The notes below the pieces were generated by a model. That model was given only the letters and a program-made list of their open reading frames with translations, did no database searches and was not told where the DNA came from. A stretch of DNA of 6,720 nucleotides from Campylobacterota bacterium. Lineage in GTDB: Bacteria; Campylobacterota; Campylobacteria; Campylobacterales; Sulfurovaceae. Where the stretch lies: the NCBI GenBank assembly GCA_015488875.1, contig WFMX01000252.1, positions 1-6,720 on the forward strand. The letters run 5' to 3'. The translations under genes were made by a program, and so were the position numbers. Of this stretch, positions 1 through 6,611 are shown one piece after another; within the stretch, counting starts at the first letter, position 1, and each line of letters opens with the position of its first letter.

Positions 1-844
1 ATAGATCCAAGTTTTTGAACTCATCTAGCTTCACTACACTGCCTATCTTGTCTATCTCTACACCATCATCTATGGCTTTAAGTATCCCATCTTTTACACT
101 ATGTAGATATCTCTTTTGCATAGTGGTCGCATTACGGTCAGTAATATGTCCATGTCCTGTTATGATGATATCAGCATCTATGGCATCTATCTGTTTGATG
201 GCCTCTATGGAGCCGATTACAGAACCATCTCTAAGAGATGTCAATCTATCATTGAATACCAAGTCACCCACAAAGAGAGACTTTTTGCTTGGTATATAGA
301 CTATGAGGTCACCATCAGTATGTGCCTTAGGCACAAGCTGTTTCACTACAAACTCTACATCGCCTAGCTCAAATTTATACTCTTTTTCGACCACCTTGTC
401 TAGCTTGACTATTTTTGTACCTGCATATTGATCTTTGCTGAGTATCCTCTCCATTCTTGTGGTATCGCCACTATGGATATTTTCATCATAGCTCTTAGGG
501 CCGATGATCAGACTACCCATATCTTTGTAGAAACTATTGCCTAGCCAATGGTCGTCATGGTTGTGTGTGTTGATGACATATTTTACTGGTTTTTTACTGA
601 TCTTTTGCATTTCGTCATAGACTTGTGAAGCATATCCAAAGGTGGGACCGCTATCTATGACGACGAAACCATCTTTTGTCTCCACAAAACATGTATTGAC
701 CATGTTCCCGCCATTGGCTTTGGTGATCTCTTCGGTCGCACCAAAGAGACAATATATATCTTCTGATACTTTGGTCGGCTTCAGATGATAGTCATAAGCC
801 GACAAGATAGTAGTAGCAAAAAGAGCTAATGCTACAAATCTCAT
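1..844 (-). CDS. Secreted metallo-beta-lactamase-fold hydrolase, SoxH-like (3' end outside window)
   Basis: The frame starts with ATG at 844 and stays open for 281 codons to the window edge, so the C-terminus is missing. Residues 1-16 look like a Sec signal peptide (MRFVALALFATTILSA). The zinc-binding set of the metallo-beta-lactamase fold is complete: HNHDDH at 94-99 (H94, H96, D98, H99) within NTHNHDDHWLGN, H175 in KAHTDGD, D194 in FVGDLVF and H231 in TGHGH. It should be a periplasmic di-zinc hydrolase. Related proteins occur near sox genes as SoxH or as quinoprotein relay metallohydrolases; their substrate is not settled, so I give no symbol. Cys32 and Cys52 could form a disulfide in the periplasm. 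It starts 8 bases after the porin stop, with no good Shine-Dalgarno sequence, so translation is probably coupled to the porin. Fold and secretion are well supported; the sulfur role comes only from context. Confidence 0.88.
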   Translation of the reverse strand, partial: MRFVALALFATTILSAYDYHLKPTKVSEDIYCLFGATEEITKANGGNMVNTCFVETKDGFVVIDSGPTFGYASQVYDEMQKISKKPVKYVINTHNHDDHWLGNSFYKDMGSLIIGPKSYDENIHSGDTTRMERILSKDQYAGTKIVKLDKVVEKEYKFELGDVEFVVKQLVPKAHTDGDLIVYIPSKKSLFVGDLVFNDRLTSLRDGSVIGSIEAIKQIDAIDADIIITGHGHITDRNATTMQKRYLHSVKDGILKAIDDGVEIDKIGSVVKLDEFKNLDL

Positions 845-852
845 ACTATCTA

Positions 853-2358
853 CTAGAATAGGTAGTTTATCTCAAGACGATACTCATTGTATGATGTATC
901 TATCTTGCCTGTATCGCCTGGATCAGCATTTACTATACCTAAACGACCCTTGAGATATAGTTGACTTGTCATCTTGTATACTGCATCGAAGTGCCATACA
1001 GTACTATCTGCGGCTACTTTCTTAGCATCATCAAAATCTTGGATAGCATATCTCAAGCTCAATGTCAAGTCGCTGATAGGCTTATATACACCTCTTATCA
1101 AGATAGTCTCTGTGTTTGAAAGCCAGTTGTACTGTGCCATCGCTCTAGTGAAACCACCAGTAGGGAAGCCTCTCCATGGAGCTACGATATCAGCCTTGTC
1201 TCCAACTTTTGAGTACCCTAGTCTGAAGAAACCTTTTTTGTCAGGCATCATCACATCTAGTCTAGCCATAAATAGATCACCATCTAGCGAGCCCAATACA
1301 CTAGGATCGTATCCCACTAGGCTTTTGCCAAGTAGGTTGTTGTCTCCTGCTACTGCTCCACCACCATCATCCATCTGATAGAAGTATCTAAAGCCAGGTC
1401 TCACTGCCCAGCCATTGTCAAAGGCTACTTTGTAGTGAGCCTCTAGTACCAAATCCTTCACTACACCTGGTACTTGCAGGTAGCTTAGGTTTGCTTTTAG
1501 GTTTTTGACAGCTTTTGTCTGAAAATCTGCTACGATTAGATCGTGATCAGGATCCTCACCAGCTGCTATAAAGTTCTCATAGCTTAGACCTCTATGGACT
1601 GCAGCATCATCATTGTTGCCCCACTTTTCACCACTCTCATCTTTGAATGTGATGACATCATGTGAAGTAGTGTGGTCTCTGAGCTTTTGAGCAGTAAAAT
1701 ATGCTATTCTTAGCTTAGTCTTGTCGTAGACTTTTGCCGAAGCACTCACACCATCAAATGTATTTGGTATCATTTTTGTATCATTGGAAGCGGTAAATAC
1801 TGACTCGAAGAGTTGTCTACCAGCTATGATATCAAAAGTACTATTTTTGTACTCAAGATAGGCTTGACCCACTACATTCATACCCCAGTTGCCAGTCTGC
1901 TTGACTTTGAGACGACTGAAAGTGTCTTTACCAGCTTTGACAAACTTCACTTCATCGCTATCCATGTTGTAAAATCCAGGATTTTGACTAGTATATAGAC
2001 CCACAGTACCAGCAAATCCACCTAGGTATGCTGTTTTATAGATGAGACTACCGCCTATACCCATAGCATTGTCATCATGTAACTTATCTGTTTCACTTGA
2101 CCAATCCCATTTGAAAGCATTTGCTCTCAATCTACCATAAAATACACCTTGTGAGAATAGATCGCCTATGTTGTCCACTTCACCTGGTAAGACATTGTAT
2201 TTGAGCGTCATATTTCCTTTGAGTTGCTGTTTTGGCTTCTCATTTTTGACTACCTTTACAGGTTCAGGTGCTGGAATCACATCCCCACCTGCCATAGCTG
2301 ATGAGCTGATGAGTATCGCGGTTGTCGCCACTATACTTAGCTGTACACTTCTCTTCAT
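853..2358 (-). CDS. OprD-like outer-membrane porin
   Basis: This 501-residue protein has a Sec signal peptide (about residues 1-23, ending SSSAMA before GGD), then a short proline- and lysine-rich stretch (PAPEPVKVVKNEKPK), then alternating hydrophobic/polar strands typical of a beta-barrel. It ends in the aromatic residue F (EINYLF), as outer-membrane barrels usually do. The segment GRQLFESVFTASNDTKM followed by IPNTFDGV resembles the conserved strand-loop region of OprD-family porins. An AAGGAG ribosome binding site lies 6 to 7 bases before the ATG. It follows soxB after 82 bases and precedes the hydrolase by 8. Many Campylobacterota carry OprD-like porins; the substrate cannot be read from sequence. 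Its place after soxB suggests passage of thiosulfate, sulfite or sulfate, which is inference. The gap before it leaves room for its own promoter or partial attenuation. Confidence 0.85.
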   Translation of the reverse strand: MKRSVQLSIVATTAILISSSAMAGGDVIPAPEPVKVVKNEKPKQQLKGNMTLKYNVLPGEVDNIGDLFSQGVFYGRLRANAFKWDWSSETDKLHDDNAMGIGGSLIYKTAYLGGFAGTVGLYTSQNPGFYNMDSDEVKFVKAGKDTFSRLKVKQTGNWGMNVVGQAYLEYKNSTFDIIAGRQLFESVFTASNDTKMIPNTFDGVSASAKVYDKTKLRIAYFTAQKLRDHTTSHDVITFKDESGEKWGNNDDAAVHRGLSYENFIAAGEDPDHDLIVADFQTKAVKNLKANLSYLQVPGVVKDLVLEAHYKVAFDNGWAVRPGFRYFYQMDDGGGAVAGDNNLLGKSLVGYDPSVLGSLDGDLFMARLDVMMPDKKGFFRLGYSKVGDKADIVAPWRGFPTGGFTRAMAQYNWLSNTETILIRGVYKPISDLTLSLRYAIQDFDDAKKVAADSTVWHFDAVYKMTSQLYLKGRLGIVNADPGDTGKIDTSYNEYRLEINYLF

Positions 2359-2375
2359 TTTTTCTCCTTGCTTTA

Positions 2376-2410
2376 TAAAAAGTTATAATTTCATATCATA
2401 TAACTTTTTA
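2376..2410 (-). repeat. Perfect 12-bp inverted repeat between soxB and the porin gene
   Basis: The arms TAAAAAGTTATA (2376-2387 on the plus strand) and TATAACTTTTTA (2399-2410) are exact reverse complements around an 11-base loop. On the transcribed strand this would be an all-AU-rich hairpin whose 3' arm holds five U residues. It could be a weak terminator or attenuator that lowers porin expression relative to sox, an RNA stability element, or a binding site for a dimeric regulator. The stem has only one G-C pair, so strong termination is unlikely. It ends 18 bases before the porin ATG, just ahead of that gene's ribosome binding site. Confidence 0.6.
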
Positions 2411-2440
2411 ATTTAACTCTCACTTATATTGCTGAAAATA

Positions 2441-4216
2441 TTAACACTTTGCCCCAACTGATGGACAGCCACAATCAAAGTCTAAAACTTTGACATTAGA
2501 CTCTATAGCTATATCTATCGTCTTCTTTTCTCTGATGTAGTCACTAACTATCTCATAAACCTCTCTTGTTTTCTTCTCATCTAAGTTTTCGCCTACATTT
2601 TGTAGATTTCCACCCCATGATGAGACTTTATAAGTTTTCTTGAGATCTATCGGTTTGCCACCTATCATAAAGTCAGATATCCTCTTGCCTGATGGTGCAG
2701 ATATCTTGATGCTGTAGCTAGCTCCTGTGAGACGGCTCATATCGCCACCCTGTTGGAGTAGAGGATTGGCATTGAATACATTGTCAGCTATATCCTCCAT
2801 GAGCTTGGCGATCACTTCACCCTTGAGTTCAAATGTGTATACTTCAGGATATGTGATAGCCGTCATCTCATATACATTGTCTTTGAGTATCTTGTCATTT
2901 GGTAGAAGTGTAGTACCCCATCTATAGCCAGGCGTGAAGACTATATCAGATTTCATCTCTTTTTGGATAGCTTGACCTATGAGGGAGTCAAATGTGGAGT
3001 AGAATGTATCTCTCTTGTACAGTATGCCTTTTGTAGTACCTAGCACCTCATTCAGCTCTTTGTCAAATGGTTTATAGGCTTTTGCTACTAGATCTTCACC
3101 TGCCTTGTCTGCTGGTATGAGGTTGGACGCTACTGGCATGAGTTTGAACTCATATCCAGCTACCTTTTTGTCCTTGATCTCTATATCTAGTCTGCCGATA
3201 TATTTACCATGGCTTCCCGCTATGAGAATGACTGTGTCGTTGACTATGATAGGCTTCGGACTAGGGTCATGTGTATGCCCACTGAGTATGAAGTCTACAC
3301 CCTTTATCTTCTTTGCCAACTCTTGGTCTACAGAGAAACCGTCATGGCTTAGCACTACGACTGCATCTACTTTCTTCTCATTTCTGAGCTCATCTACATA
3401 CCCCTGTAGAGACTCATGACGAAGTGCAAAGCTCCATCCCTCTGTAAATCTTTTCGGATTGGCAGTGGATGTGAATGGAAATGATTGACCTATGATACCT
3501 ATCTTTGCACCACCTACTTCTTTGATAGTGTATGGTGGAAATATAGTCTCTTCAAAGTCATCAGAGAATGGATCGTTATCTATCACATTTTGAGATATGA
3601 ATTCACCCTTGAACTTCTTGATCAGCTCAAATACTCTCTCCTTGCCATATGTAAACTCCCAGTGTCCTACCATAGTATCTACACCTAGGTAGTTCTGCGC
3701 ATCTACTATAGCTTCACCTTTTGTCTTGAGTGCTACAGCCGTACCTTGCCATGTATCACCACTATCTAATAGTAGTACATTTTCACCGCCTCTCTCCTTT
3801 TTGACATGATCGATGATAGGCTTCATATGTGCTATGCCACCCATCTTGCCAAACTTTTCTGCAAGCTTTGTGAAGTTGTTGTATGTGTCAAAGTATTGGT
3901 CTAGTGAACCCTGCTTGATGCCATAGTAGCTCTCGAAGCTATCGCCACATATAAAACCTGGAGTACCCACTAGGTTGGTAGCAGATATCAGCGTAGATGG
4001 TTCTCTCCAGTAGAGTGGCTTGATGTGTGCATGCATATCGCATATGTGCAGTAGTGTTACTTTGCCTTTGGGATTGAACTCTACGATATCAGAAAAGCTC
4101 AAATTCTTGATTTTCTCTTTCGTAGCTTCAGAGGCAAATAGTTCGCCTCCTCCTGCTATACTGAGAAGCCCCAAAGAGGCGGCTACTTGCATAAAATCTC
4201 TTCTATTTATATCCAT
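2441..4216 (-). CDS. soxB: SoxB, thiosulfohydrolase (dimanganese, 5'-nucleotidase family)
   Basis: SoxB hydrolyses the sulfone group from SoxY-bound S-sulfonate and releases sulfate in the periplasm. The 591-residue protein begins with a twin-arginine signal (NRRDFMQ, then a hydrophobic stretch to about residue 28), fitting export after folding with metal. Metal-site motifs appear in order: D60-x-H62 in CDMHAH, D154 in DSGDTWQG, GHWEFTYG at 184-191 (the SoxB form of the nucleotidase GNHE motif), H291 in LSHDG and GHTHD at 313-317. GGDMSRLTG at 490-498 fits the C-terminal substrate-binding domain. A GGGAG ribosome binding site sits 6 bases before the ATG, and soxA ends 10 bases upstream. The extreme C-terminus is unusual: it ends DCGCPSVGAKC with cysteines at 582, 584 and 591. 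Family assignment is firm; the role of the tail is unknown. Confidence 0.97.
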   Translation of the reverse strand: MDINRRDFMQVAASLGLLSIAGGGELFASEATKEKIKNLSFSDIVEFNPKGKVTLLHICDMHAHIKPLYWREPSTLISATNLVGTPGFICGDSFESYYGIKQGSLDQYFDTYNNFTKLAEKFGKMGGIAHMKPIIDHVKKERGGENVLLLDSGDTWQGTAVALKTKGEAIVDAQNYLGVDTMVGHWEFTYGKERVFELIKKFKGEFISQNVIDNDPFSDDFEETIFPPYTIKEVGGAKIGIIGQSFPFTSTANPKRFTEGWSFALRHESLQGYVDELRNEKKVDAVVVLSHDGFSVDQELAKKIKGVDFILSGHTHDPSPKPIIVNDTVILIAGSHGKYIGRLDIEIKDKKVAGYEFKLMPVASNLIPADKAGEDLVAKAYKPFDKELNEVLGTTKGILYKRDTFYSTFDSLIGQAIQKEMKSDIVFTPGYRWGTTLLPNDKILKDNVYEMTAITYPEVYTFELKGEVIAKLMEDIADNVFNANPLLQQGGDMSRLTGASYSIKISAPSGKRISDFMIGGKPIDLKKTYKVSSWGGNLQNVGENLDEKKTREVYEIVSDYIREKKTIDIAIESNVKVLDFDCGCPSVGAKC

Positions 4217-4226
4217 CTGTATCTCC

Positions 4227-4991
4227 CTATCTCTTCAAGCCAGGTATGGCTATGGCTTTTTTATTCTCTTGTGCTAGTGTAGATACATAGACCTCCAATC
4301 CGACCATCTCTTTGGAGCCTATTGGTATCACCTTCAAGAGAGCATTTTTCATACACCCTTGAAATCTTCTCTGAAGTGTTCTGAGGCTAGATTTGGTCAT
4401 CCTATATGCTGGCCAAGTAGCACCTGAACCCGACTTGCCGAGATCTGGCAGTGGCTGAGTACGAAGTACCATACCGACTATATCTTTGCTATGACAGCTA
4501 AGACAGCTAAGACCTCTACCACCTCTAGGTGTCTCGAATGTCTTTTTACCCAAGTCATACGAGGCTTTTATATGCTCGTCTGCATTGATATCTATAGTGA
4601 ACTGCTCATCATTTGCCAGTGACTTGACATAAGCTAGCATAGAGAACATATCTTCACTTTTGAGCTTAGTCATCTTTTTGCCTTGCTCTACTTGCATTGC
4701 TTGAAGTACTTGGTCTATACCGACTACATTTCCTAGCTTCTTGATATATCTAGGAAAGCCTGCTATATACTTAGGCAATTCATCCACTTTCACACCCAAA
4801 AACTTAGCGAGAGCCTCCTCGCCACCGAGCTTCTCTTCAAAAATCTCACCACCACTCTCTACATATATATCAGCAGGGTTATTCTCTAGCATCTCAGCAT
4901 ACATAGCTCTATCGGCATCGCTCATAGCAAATTGTTCGCCAGAGTAAGCCATAGTAGCTATGAGTGCAAAAGGCATCAATAATTTTCTCAT
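4227..4991 (-). CDS. soxA: SoxA, single-haem c-type cytochrome subunit of SoxXA
   Basis: With SoxX it forms the cytochrome that oxidatively couples thiosulfate to the SoxY cysteine. The 254-residue protein has a short Sec signal (about residues 1-17, cut near AYS). It holds one haem motif, CLSCH at 163-167, and the expected active-site haem-ligand cysteine Cys213 in QRRFQGC. These are its only three cysteines. The N-terminal half (about 45-130) aligns in outline with the first cytochrome domain of dihaem SoxA but has no CxxCH, so this is a single-haem SoxA. An AAAGGA ribosome binding site overlaps the end of soxZ, 6 bases before the ATG, and the two genes are 3 bases apart, which points to translational coupling. 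Electrons would go on to a soluble cytochrome c not encoded here. Confidence 0.96.
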   Translation of the reverse strand: MRKLLMPFALIATMAYSGEQFAMSDADRAMYAEMLENNPADIYVESGGEIFEEKLGGEEALAKFLGVKVDELPKYIAGFPRYIKKLGNVVGIDQVLQAMQVEQGKKMTKLKSEDMFSMLAYVKSLANDEQFTIDINADEHIKASYDLGKKTFETPRGGRGLSCLSCHSKDIVGMVLRTQPLPDLGKSGSGATWPAYRMTKSSLRTLQRRFQGCMKNALLKVIPIGSKEMVGLEVYVSTLAQENKKAIAIPGLKR

Positions 4992-4994
4992 CTC

Positions 4995-5333
4995 TTATCC
5001 TTTAGGCTTAACTTTTTTACTTTTGCTATTTTTTTCACCAGTGTTGTCTGTATAATCAACTGTGATTTTTCCTTTGCCAGGCACTTTGAAATTGACAGAG
5101 AAGTAAGGATTTGTCGATACTGTCTCCCAAGTTTTCAGTGTAGTAAATGGTTTACCATCAAATGAGAATGTGACATTGTCTATGTAGTGTGCTGGCTTTA
5201 TCTTGCCTGTTTTCTTATCTTTTGACAAACCTGTATCCATAGGGTGTATGACAATGAAATCTACTTTCACTATATCACCTACTTTAAACTTCTTAGGTTT
5301 GATTTTTATCATCGATTTTCGCTCTTCAGCCAT
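4995..5333 (-). CDS. soxZ: SoxZ, sulfur-carrier partner of SoxY
   Basis: SoxZ binds SoxY and forms the SoxYZ carrier on which thiosulfate sulfur is held. The 112-residue length is normal for the family. The segment HPMDTGLSKDKKTGKIKPAH (residues 31-50) and the later TNPYFSVNFK are family hallmarks, and the protein is a small immunoglobulin-like beta fold with no cysteine. It has no signal peptide, as usual: SoxZ is thought to be exported with SoxY by the Tat system. The start at 5333 has AAAAGGA as ribosome binding site, about 7 bases upstream; the in-frame Met8 has no such site. It follows soxY after 89 bases, the widest gap inside the five sox genes, and is 3 bases from soxA. The C-terminus is lysine-rich. 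Confidence 0.96.
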   Translation of the reverse strand: MAEERKSMIKIKPKKFKVGDIVKVDFIVIHPMDTGLSKDKKTGKIKPAHYIDNVTFSFDGKPFTTLKTWETVSTNPYFSVNFKVPGKGKITVDYTDNTGEKNSKSKKVKPKG

Positions 5334-5361
5334 TTTTTATCCTTTTACTATAATTCAACAT

Positions 5362-5386
5362 TTCAAAGAGAGTCTATCTCATTGAA
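5362..5386 (-). repeat. Hairpin in the soxY-soxZ gap
   Basis: On the transcribed strand TTCAA and GAGA pair with TCTC and TTGAA: nine base pairs with one T-T mismatch between the two blocks and a five-base loop (TAGAC). No U-run follows, so it is not a standard intrinsic terminator. A place in the only large gap between soxY and soxZ suggests an RNA processing or stability element that could tune the SoxY:SoxZ ratio, but this is inference and the stem is short. Confidence 0.4.
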
Positions 5387-5422
5387 CCTCTAATCTCTTA
5401 TATCACAACTAAAATGACTATA

Positions 5423-5893
5423 TCAGCCACAACCACCGATTGTCACTTTGACACTCTTTGCAGCTTTTAGGAACGAGCCATCACTCAATTCTACGAGTGA
5501 TACTACCTCTTGTGTGCCACCTAGCTTCACTCTAGTAGCGAAATAACCTTTTGCATTTAGCGGAGTGAGCATCACATCTACACATCTAGCGTTACCATTT
5601 TTTGTATTGAGTATATGTATGGCTTTTACGAAATTACCCTCTTCCATTGGGTGGTCGACTTCAACTTTGACAGGTACAACTGCCCCATTTTCAGCGATCT
5701 CAGGAACTGTGAGCTTGATCTTGTCGCTATCCTTTGCCTCTTTGCCACCTGTGATAGTAGATAGAGCAGTAGCAAAATCCATATCATTTGGACCTTTCTT
5801 CTTCGCTTTTTTCTCTTCGGCGTTTAGCAATACTGGTGTCGCAACTACTGCTGATGTCAATAGCATACCTTGTACAAAACTTCTTCTTTTCAT
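5423..5893 (-). CDS. soxY: SoxY, thiosulfate carrier protein with C-terminal cysteine
   Basis: SoxY carries the sulfur intermediates of thiosulfate oxidation on a C-terminal cysteine. The chosen start at 5893 gives 156 residues: its ATG has AAGGA 6 bases upstream, whereas the ATG at 5899 directly abuts that site. A twin-arginine signal follows (MKRRSFVQG, hydrophobic to about residue 25, cut near LNA). The mature protein ends VTIGGCG, so the carrier cysteine is Cys155; many SoxY proteins have a further glycine (GGCGG). A second cysteine, Cys104 in NARCVDVMLTP, lies in the beta-sandwich, where most SoxY proteins have none. The gene follows soxX after 12 bases and is 89 bases from soxZ, its binding partner. 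The family call is firm. Confidence 0.95.
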   Translation of the reverse strand: MKRRSFVQGMLLTSAVVATPVLLNAEEKKAKKKGPNDMDFATALSTITGGKEAKDSDKIKLTVPEIAENGAVVPVKVEVDHPMEEGNFVKAIHILNTKNGNARCVDVMLTPLNAKGYFATRVKLGGTQEVVSLVELSDGSFLKAAKSVKVTIGGCG

Positions 5894-5899
5894 TCTCAT

Positions 5900-5904
5900 T
5901 CCTT
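5900..5904 (-). promoter_or_regulatory. Ribosome binding site deciding the soxY start
   Basis: AAGGA on the minus strand lies 6 bases before the ATG at 5893 but touches the ATG at 5899 directly. Normal spacing therefore favours the inner ATG and removes two residues (Met-Arg) from the longer reading. It sits between the soxX stop codon and the soxY start. Confidence 0.65.
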
Positions 5905-5905
5905 T

Positions 5906-6475
5906 TTATTTTTTTTCTGATACTATATATGAAGCTATATCACAAATCTCTTTTTCGTTGAAGAGTTTAGTGGTTAGATTGACTGTCATATGTGTATTTG
6001 GATTGTCTATTCTAGGGTCTGCTATCTTTTGATATACAAAGGCATGGTCTCTAGTCTTTGTGTCTATAAATGTAGCTTTATATTTGCTCAGATCAGGACC
6101 TATATTTCCAGCACCCTTCGCACCCTCTATGTTGTGACAAGCTACGCAGTTACCATACTGCTTTGGTTTCTTGACCATCTTGCCATCTTTACCTTTTTTC
6201 TCGACAAACTTAGCCAAACCCTTAGGTGGTGTAGCTTTTGCCTTTTTGCCATTGAGATTGTGAAAGATATATTTTCCTCTAGCTATAGAGTCTTTATCTG
6301 TAGAGATACACCCTTTAGGCATCGAATATTTTTGTGCGGGCTTGAGCAAATCTTTCTCTATCAGCTTACTGGCATCTGGCATTGAGTATGCTTTGGTCAT
6401 GTCTGTTGCATTGAGCAAAACAGTTGTAGATAACACTGCCACTACGCAAGAGATACGAGTCATTTTGTTGTACAT
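5906..6475 (-). CDS. soxX: SoxX, c-type cytochrome subunit of SoxXA
   Basis: SoxX is the small cytochrome that takes electrons from SoxA during coupling of thiosulfate to SoxY. From the ATG at 6475 it has 189 residues: a Sec signal (about 1-23, TRISCVVAVLSTTVLLNA), a haem motif CVACH at 110-114 followed by GNIGPDLSKY, and a probable axial methionine Met163 in NPNTHMTVNL. A lysine-rich stretch precedes the haem (about 85-106). Cys56 and Cys178 are extra cysteines outside the haem motif. A longer reading from 6508 adds 11 charged residues before the signal peptide, has no ribosome binding site and overlaps the likely promoter, so I reject it. It is the first gene of the operon; soxY follows after 12 bases. 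Confidence 0.94.
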   Translation of the reverse strand: MYNKMTRISCVVAVLSTTVLLNATDMTKAYSMPDASKLIEKDLLKPAQKYSMPKGCISTDKDSIARGKYIFHNLNGKKAKATPPKGLAKFVEKKGKDGKMVKKPKQYGNCVACHNIEGAKGAGNIGPDLSKYKATFIDTKTRDHAFVYQKIADPRIDNPNTHMTVNLTTKLFNEKEICDIASYIVSEKK

Positions 6476-6480
6476 ATACA

Positions 6481-6487
6481 CTCCTTT
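6481..6487 (-). promoter_or_regulatory. Ribosome binding site of soxX
   Basis: AAAGGAG on the minus strand ends 5 bases before the ATG at 6475. It is the strongest Shine-Dalgarno match near the possible starts and sets the start eleven codons inside the longest open frame. Confidence 0.75.
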
Positions 6488-6503
6488 TTTATCTATATCG
6501 ACA

Positions 6504-6512
6504 ATCATACCA
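6504..6512 (-). promoter_or_regulatory. Likely extended -10 promoter of the sox operon
   Basis: The minus strand reads TGGTATGAT, matching the extended -10 form TGnTAnnaT. Upstream lies an AT-rich run with T-tracts (about 6515-6545) but no clear -35 box, as is common for sigma-70 promoters in Campylobacterota. A transcript starting some 7 bases downstream would have a leader of roughly 20 bases containing the soxX ribosome binding site. No regulator site is recognisable. This is motif reading only. Confidence 0.5.
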
Positions 6513-6551
6513 AAGAAGTGTAAAAATATTGTAAAATAATTTTAAACGATA

Positions 6552-6611
6552 GGGGTCTGGTGATTTGTGATGCGTGGAGCGTAGCGGAATGCATCGCAAT
6601 CGCCTGACCTC
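6552..6611 (+). repeat. Long imperfect hairpin in the island
   Basis: On the plus strand GGTGATTTGTGATGC (6559-6573) pairs with GCATCGCAATCGCC (6591-6604): 14 pairs with one bulged T and two G-T pairs. The stem can continue outward (6552-6557 with 6606-6611) past one T-T mismatch. The G-T pairs are valid only in a plus-strand RNA; on the minus strand they become A-C mismatches, a hint that the plus strand may be the structured transcript. The 17-base loop contains GAGCGTAGCG. Confidence 0.5.

Noticed and set aside
15..367. Two overlapping plus-strand open frames at the left edge
   Set aside because: The minus strand here encodes the metallohydrolase with all zinc ligands in frame; the plus-strand frames are antisense by-products.
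974..1378. 134-codon plus-strand open frame inside the porin gene
   Set aside because: It is antisense to a clear barrel protein with a signal peptide, has low-complexity serine/proline/leucine content, no ribosome binding site and no recognisable domain.
5334..5366. Internal promoter before soxZ (TTGAAA with TATAGT)
   Set aside because: The two boxes are only 8 bases apart, far from the usual 16 to 18.
5565..6032. 155-codon plus-strand open frame across soxY and the end of soxX
   Set aside because: It is a shadow of two firmly identified genes on the minus strand, rich in Ser, Phe and Leu as expected from reversed codons.
6420..6475. SoxX as a lipoprotein, from the cysteine in TRISC
   Set aside because: The cysteine lies at the start of the hydrophobic region and the residues before it do not fit a lipobox.
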